Below, piece by piece: positions 5,772 through 9,323 of a DNA stretch of 9,323 bases. A model generated the notes under the pieces. That model saw only the letters and a program-made list of their open reading frames with translations. It was not told where the DNA came from and searched no databases. Source of the DNA: Rhodospirillaceae bacterium UBA4468 (lineage in GTDB: Bacteria; Pseudomonadota; Alphaproteobacteria; Rhodospirillales; Casp-alpha2); the NCBI GenBank assembly GCA_002389385.1, contig DGOK01000083.1, positions 22,190-31,512 of the forward strand, written 5' to 3'. Positions within the stretch are counted from its first letter, which is position 1. The number at the start of each line of letters is the position of its first letter. The position numbers and the translations under genes were made by a program.

Positions 5772-7283
5772 ATGCCTGACGCGTCGACACCTTCAGCCTA
5801 CACATCTCTGGAAGCCCGTTTTCGTCGCATCGCCCTGTTGGGTGAGACAGAGGCTGTCCTTCATTGGGATTATGCCGCCGTCATGCCCGATGGCGGTGCG
5901 GACACCCGCGCCGAGCAACTCGCTGAACTCAAAGCCATATCGCACGGCCTTTTAGTCACGCAAGAAACGGCAGACTTAATCGGGGCCGCAGAAGCTCATA
6001 CCGACGAACTGGACGCTTGGCAAAAAGCGAATTTGCACGAGATCGCGCGTCAATATCGTCGCTCCAGCGCCCTTGATGAGGCCTTCGTCACACAGCTATC
6101 GAAAGCCAGCAGTACCTCAGAAAAAGCCTGGCGCAAAGCGCGTGCTGATGCGGATTTCTCAATTGTTGCCGACCCTCTGAACGAACTTGTTGAGTTGGTC
6201 CGGGAACAAGCAACCCGGATTGGCGAGGCACTCGACCTGGCACCTTACGATGCCCTGCTGGACGCTTACGAGCCCGGCGGTCGCGCAGCTGATATCGATC
6301 CAGTCCTCAATGATCTGGCTGACTTCTTACCCGGCTTCCTTGATGAGGCCCTCGAACGCCAAGCGAGTGCGGGCCCGATTACAATGCCAGACGGCCCCTT
6401 CCCACAAGCGATACAGCGGGAATTAGGCATTCGCTTCATGGAAGTTCTGGGCTTTGACTTTACCCGGGGTCGACTTGATGTGAGCCATCACCCGTTTTGT
6501 GGCGGCGTACCTGACGATGTCCGTATTACCACCCGATATGATGAGGCTGATTTTACGACCGCATTAATGGGTGTGCTTCATGAAACGGGCCATGCGCTTT
6601 ACGAACAAGGCTTACCATCCGATCGGCGGTTACAACCCGTTGGCACCGCGCTTAGTATGTCGATCCACGAAAGCCAATCATTGTTGATGGAAATGCAGGT
6701 TTGCCGCTCGCCTGAGTTTTTAAATTTTGCGCTCCCGATCATTCGCAACACTTTAGGCGGCGAAGGATCTGCCTGGGACGTCGACAATATGCTCCGGCTT
6801 TATCATAAAGTTGAGCGAAGCTTTATCCGCGTTGATGCTGACGAAGTCACGTATCCGCTACATGTAATCGTCCGCTATCGATTGGAGCAATCCATCATCG
6901 ACGGCACCTTGAACGTTCGTGATCTTCCGGATGCATGGAATAGTGCGTTTGAAGAGCTAATTGGTGTCGCCGTGCCGAATGACGGTATTGGCTGTTTGCA
7001 AGATATTCACTGGTACGATGGTGCCTTGGGGTATTTCCCAACCTATACATTGGGCGCAATGACCGCTGCACAAGTTTACCAAGCGGCCCAGGATGCTATC
7101 CCGTCTATTCCGGATAACATTGCATCAGGTAACTTTAGTGCGCTTGTTGGCTGGCTTCGTGAAAATGTTCACAGCAAGGGGCGGTTACTTTCAAGCGCTC
7201 AACTTCTGACCGAAGCTACAGGTCGTCCACTTGAGGCAGCCCCGTTCAAGAAACATTTAAAAGCACGATACCTGCCAGACTAA
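5772..7283 (+). CDS. M32 family metallocarboxypeptidase (carboxypeptidase Taq type)
   Basis: A cytosolic zinc carboxypeptidase that removes C-terminal residues from peptides. The 503-aa product has the normal family length and no signal peptide. Zinc ligands and catalytic Glu are intact: H270-E-T-G-H274 and the third ligand E300 in SIHESQS. Other M32 blocks are LHWDYAAVMP (30-39), HHPFCGGVPDDVRITTRYDE (239-258), DEVTYPLHVIVRYRLE (357-372) and DIHWYDGALGYFPTYTLG (411-428). The ATG lies 3 nt after the ctaB stop with no clear Shine-Dalgarno sequence, so translation is probably coupled to ctaB. No direct link to oxidase assembly is known to me; the pairing may only reflect shared transcription. 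GC-rich third positions contrast with ctaC. Confidence 0.96.
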   Translation: MPDASTPSAYTSLEARFRRIALLGETEAVLHWDYAAVMPDGGADTRAEQLAELKAISHGLLVTQETADLIGAAEAHTDELDAWQKANLHEIARQYRRSSALDEAFVTQLSKASSTSEKAWRKARADADFSIVADPLNELVELVREQATRIGEALDLAPYDALLDAYEPGGRAADIDPVLNDLADFLPGFLDEALERQASAGPITMPDGPFPQAIQRELGIRFMEVLGFDFTRGRLDVSHHPFCGGVPDDVRITTRYDEADFTTALMGVLHETGHALYEQGLPSDRRLQPVGTALSMSIHESQSLLMEMQVCRSPEFLNFALPIIRNTLGGEGSAWDVDNMLRLYHKVERSFIRVDADEVTYPLHVIVRYRLEQSIIDGTLNVRDLPDAWNSAFEELIGVAVPNDGIGCLQDIHWYDGALGYFPTYTLGAMTAAQVYQAAQDAIPSIPDNIASGNFSALVGWLRENVHSKGRLLSSAQLLTEATGRPLEAAPFKKHLKARYLPD

Positions 7284-7289
7284 GCAGCG

Positions 7290-8259
7290 TTAGTTAAGCC
7301 ACCCTTGGCTCACGTAATAGGCCTTGGCTGCATCATGTAATGGTGCGCTTAGGCCATCTGAAATCATTTGAGCGGGCATTAAGTTTTCATACGCCAGATG
7401 TAAAGCTTTGAACGTCGATAGATTCTCAAATATTGCCTCAACCAGTGTCTTTACAATTTTTGGATCGGCCGATTGGCTTGTCACCAATGTTGCAAGGACA
7501 CCAAAAGTATTTACCTTTGGCTACCCATCCCAATACGTCTTCGCCGGAATTTTTACCTTCGCATAATACGGCCGTGCGGCAGTAACAAGTTTACGAACAA
7601 TGGTCCGGTGCGGCTCAATCATCAAACCGTTGCATTCGCTAACCGCACGTTTCATCGCTGCGCTGGGAATGCCTATTGCATAGACAAACGCATCGAATTC
7701 TCCAGCACAAAACCTATCAACCTGCTCATTGGAGGGCACAGCAGAAACGGCCCCAAAAAAAATCATGTTTACGTCGCTGAGCCTTAAACATTTTCTCGAA
7801 CGTCTGTCAATGGCCAGATGCAAGATGTCCGATATCAATACTGCGGCCCTTTAGGTCTGACCAATTCTTAATACCTAAATCTCGTTTGGCGATGATTTGC
7901 ATGGGCTCAGGATAAAGAGAGAAAATGGCGCGCAAATGGCTAAGATTCGGCCCCTTCCACTTTTTGGAAGTGTGTATAACATGGAATTGCCAGTCAGATT
8001 GCACCATCCCAAAAGTTACATTATCGCCCGCAATTGCCATAAGATTTGAAATCGATCCTTGGCTTGGCTGTGCTTTGCATTTCACACCCTTGGCAATCAG
8101 AGGCTCACATAGGGTTTGGCCTGTCTTATGATATAAACCCTGTTCGCTCCCAGTGCTGATAATCACACCATGAGGCGTCGCTTCGCTATGCGCAGATGCA
8201 GGGCTCGAGACACCAAGAATTGCGATCGCGAGACTTATAGTAAGTATAATTTTCTTCAT
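7290..8259 (-). pseudogene. Broken TAXI-type TRAP transporter substrate-binding protein
   Basis: The gene once encoded a periplasmic receptor of the TAXI family, which captures a small solute for a DctM-like fused permease. It begins MKKIILTI with a Sec signal (cleavage after ASA, 21-23), then shows STGSEQGLYHKTG, FGMVQSDWQFH, LRAIFSLYPEPMQIIAKRDLGI and LKGRSIDIG. Continuing in the next frame are FFGAVSAVPSNEQVDRFCAGEFDAFVYAIG-like segments and the usual C-terminal block SDGLSAPLHDAAKAYY. Three lesions are visible: TGA at 7809-7807 (an Arg codon CGA is likely ancestral, within SGxRQTFEKM), a frameshift near 7781-7786 between KMFKA and LSDVN, and TAG at 7523-7521 (a CAG Gln is likely). All three fragments together cover the full family length. 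The longer start at 8295 adds 12 residues ahead of the signal peptide and is not favoured. No TRAP permease gene is in the window. Confidence 0.9.
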
Positions 8260-8423
8260 CGCGCCACCCCATTGAACCCACCTTGGAAAAAGCATGCCTC
8301 AGCGGAAATCTGATAGCAACCCTGACGAGCAAACGCGTGGTCCTTGTTTCACCCGTCGGCACTAGATAGATTTACGATACAATCAATCCATCCATTTCGG
8401 ATGAGACTTTGAGGAGGATACAC
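8260..8423. other. Divergent intergenic region between the TAXI pseudogene and thrC
   Basis: The 164-nt region should hold the thrC promoter and the old promoter of the TAXI gene. It includes the candidate promoter at 8344-8372 and a 5-bp hairpin CATCC-ATTTC-GGATG at 8389-8403 in the presumed thrC leader. No Thr/Ile-rich leader peptide or long attenuator is visible. Confidence 0.5.
8344..8372 (+). promoter_or_regulatory. Candidate promoter for thrC
   Basis: TTGTTT at 8344-8349 and TAGATT at 8367-8372 are separated by 17 nt, and the start codon is about 50 nt further on. Both boxes match the sigma70 consensus in four of six positions, so this is plausible but unproven. Confidence 0.3.
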
Positions 8424-9323
8424 GTGCGCTATATCTCGACACGCGGTCGAGCACCTGAACTTGATTTCAGCGATGTTCTTTTAACTGGATTGGCTCGTGA
8501 CGGGGGACTTTATGTCCCAGGCGAATGGCCACAATTCTCCAACGCTGACCTTACCGAAATGGCAACGCTGAGCTATAACGACCTTGCATTTCGGGTTATC
8601 AAACCGTTCGTGCATGGCGCAATCCCTGACGACGAACTAAAGAAAATCATTGATCGCGCTTATGCGAATTTTGACGGCGGGCATGTCGCACCGCTGGTCA
8701 ACGTCGGCGATGGCATCCATATGATGGAATTATTCCATGGCCCCACACTCGCATTCAAAGACGTTGCTATGCAGTTGCTCGGTGGCCTTTTTGATTACGT
8801 ACTCAAGGCCAAAAACAAACGCGTAACAATTGTCGGCGCAACATCTGGTGACACCGGGTCGGCTGCAATTGAAGCCTGCCGCGATAAGGACTCGCTGGAT
8901 ATATTTATGCTGTATCCAGAAGGCCGCGTATCTGAAGTACAGCGCCGCCAGATGACAACTGTTTTTGCAGACAACGTCCACAATGTCGCACTCAAGGGCA
9001 CGTTTGATGACTGCCAGGACCTCGTCAAAGCGATGTTTAATGACGAAGCATTTCGGGACCGCCATCAGTTAGGCGCAGTAAACTCAATTAACTGGGCACG
9101 TGTGATGGCTCAGATCGTTTATTATTTTTATGCAGCATTACACTTGGGTGCTCCCGACCGTGAAGTTTCTTTCACTGTGCCGACAGGTAATTTCGGTAAT
9201 GTATTCGCGGGTTATGCAGCCATGAAAATGGGTGTGCCGATTAAGCGCTTTGTTGTCGCTGCAAACTCAAACGATATCCTGGCTCGCTTTTTTGAAAGCG
9301 GTGAAATGCGTATGGATGGCGTT
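8424..9323 (+). CDS. thrC: Threonine synthase (N-terminal 300 residues, runs off right edge)
   Basis: A cytosolic PLP enzyme that converts O-phospho-L-homoserine to L-threonine, the last step of threonine synthesis. The start is GTG at 8424, chosen because GAGGAGG lies 6 nt upstream and the protein begins with the family's RYISTRG. TGLARDGGLYVP (21-32) is the typical N-terminal block. The PLP-binding Lys is K112 in HGPTLAFKD, and the phosphate-binding region is GATSGDTGSAA (138-148). PTGNFGNVFAGY (253-264) and AANSNDIL (279-286) are further family motifs. About 160 residues are expected beyond the edge. The strong Shine-Dalgarno sequence suggests good expression. Linkage to oxidase genes is, as I recall, common in alphaproteobacteria, though here the M32 gene and a pseudogene stand between. 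Confidence 0.96.
   Translation, partial: MRYISTRGRAPELDFSDVLLTGLARDGGLYVPGEWPQFSNADLTEMATLSYNDLAFRVIKPFVHGAIPDDELKKIIDRAYANFDGGHVAPLVNVGDGIHMMELFHGPTLAFKDVAMQLLGGLFDYVLKAKNKRVTIVGATSGDTGSAAIEACRDKDSLDIFMLYPEGRVSEVQRRQMTTVFADNVHNVALKGTFDDCQDLVKAMFNDEAFRDRHQLGAVNSINWARVMAQIVYYFYAALHLGAPDREVSFTVPTGNFGNVFAGYAAMKMGVPIKRFVVAANSNDILARFFESGEMRMDGV

Noticed and set aside
7284..7289. Shared terminator between the M32 gene and the TAXI pseudogene
   Set aside because: Only 6 nt separate the two stop codons, and I saw no GC-rich stem with a T run there.
7473..7787. A 104-aa plus-strand frame
   Set aside because: It is antisense to the TAXI pseudogene and has no family features.
8389..8403. Hairpin in the thrC leader as a threonine attenuator or riboswitch
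   Set aside because: The stem is only 5 bp, with no T run, no leader peptide rich in Thr or Ile codons, and no known riboswitch fold recognised.
8730..9065. A 111-aa minus-strand frame, and a shorter overlapping one
   Set aside because: Both are antisense to conserved thrC coding sequence.

Overview
This window reads as a chromosomal segment from a proteobacterium, most likely an alphaproteobacterium. It carries aa3-type cytochrome c oxidase genes with mitochondrion-like subunit sequences, a short CoxF-like one-helix protein, heme O synthase and, nearby, threonine synthase. As I recall, that linkage is typical of alphaproteobacterial cta loci. No rRNA, tRNA, CRISPR array or phage gene was seen.

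Layout. On the minus strand, ctaC (816-1682) is followed by ctaD (1-782, running off the left edge); these are oxidase subunits II and I. Upstream of ctaC lies an AT-rich stretch with a degenerate insertion sequence of the IS1595 family (IS1016-like; 1855-2569). Its transposase is broken by two nonsense codons and two frameshifts, but both ends are still recognisable. On the plus strand from 2720 there is a run of respiration-related genes: a 51-aa one-helix protein (CoxF-like), a DUF420/CtaM-like four-helix protein, a 12-helix heme-copper-oxidase-like subunit I, and ctaB (heme O synthase). An M32 carboxypeptidase starts 3 nt after the ctaB stop. Converging on it from the minus strand is a pseudogene of a TAXI-type TRAP substrate-binding protein (7290-8259). 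Diverging from that is thrC (8424 to the right edge, GTG start).

How the genes fit together. ctaC and ctaD encode the catalytic core of the terminal oxidase, and ctaB makes the heme O precursor of heme A. DUF420/CtaM and CoxF-like proteins are associated with aa3 oxidase maturation, so the plus-strand block looks like an assembly operon transcribed away from the structural genes. ctaG (CuB insertion), ctaE (subunit III) and surf1 are not in the window and may lie to the left, beyond ctaD.

The most unusual gene is the 467-aa oxidase-like protein at 3348-4751. It keeps the apparent heme ligands of the superfamily (a His in helix II and H-x-H in helix X) and the first CuB His (helix VI). It lacks the His-His pair at the end of helix VII that completes the CuB site. 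It is therefore unlikely to be an ordinary oxidase or NO reductase; a heme-handling, sensing or assembly role is a reasonable but untested idea. The two decayed elements (the IS and the TAXI gene) show that local gene loss has been under way.
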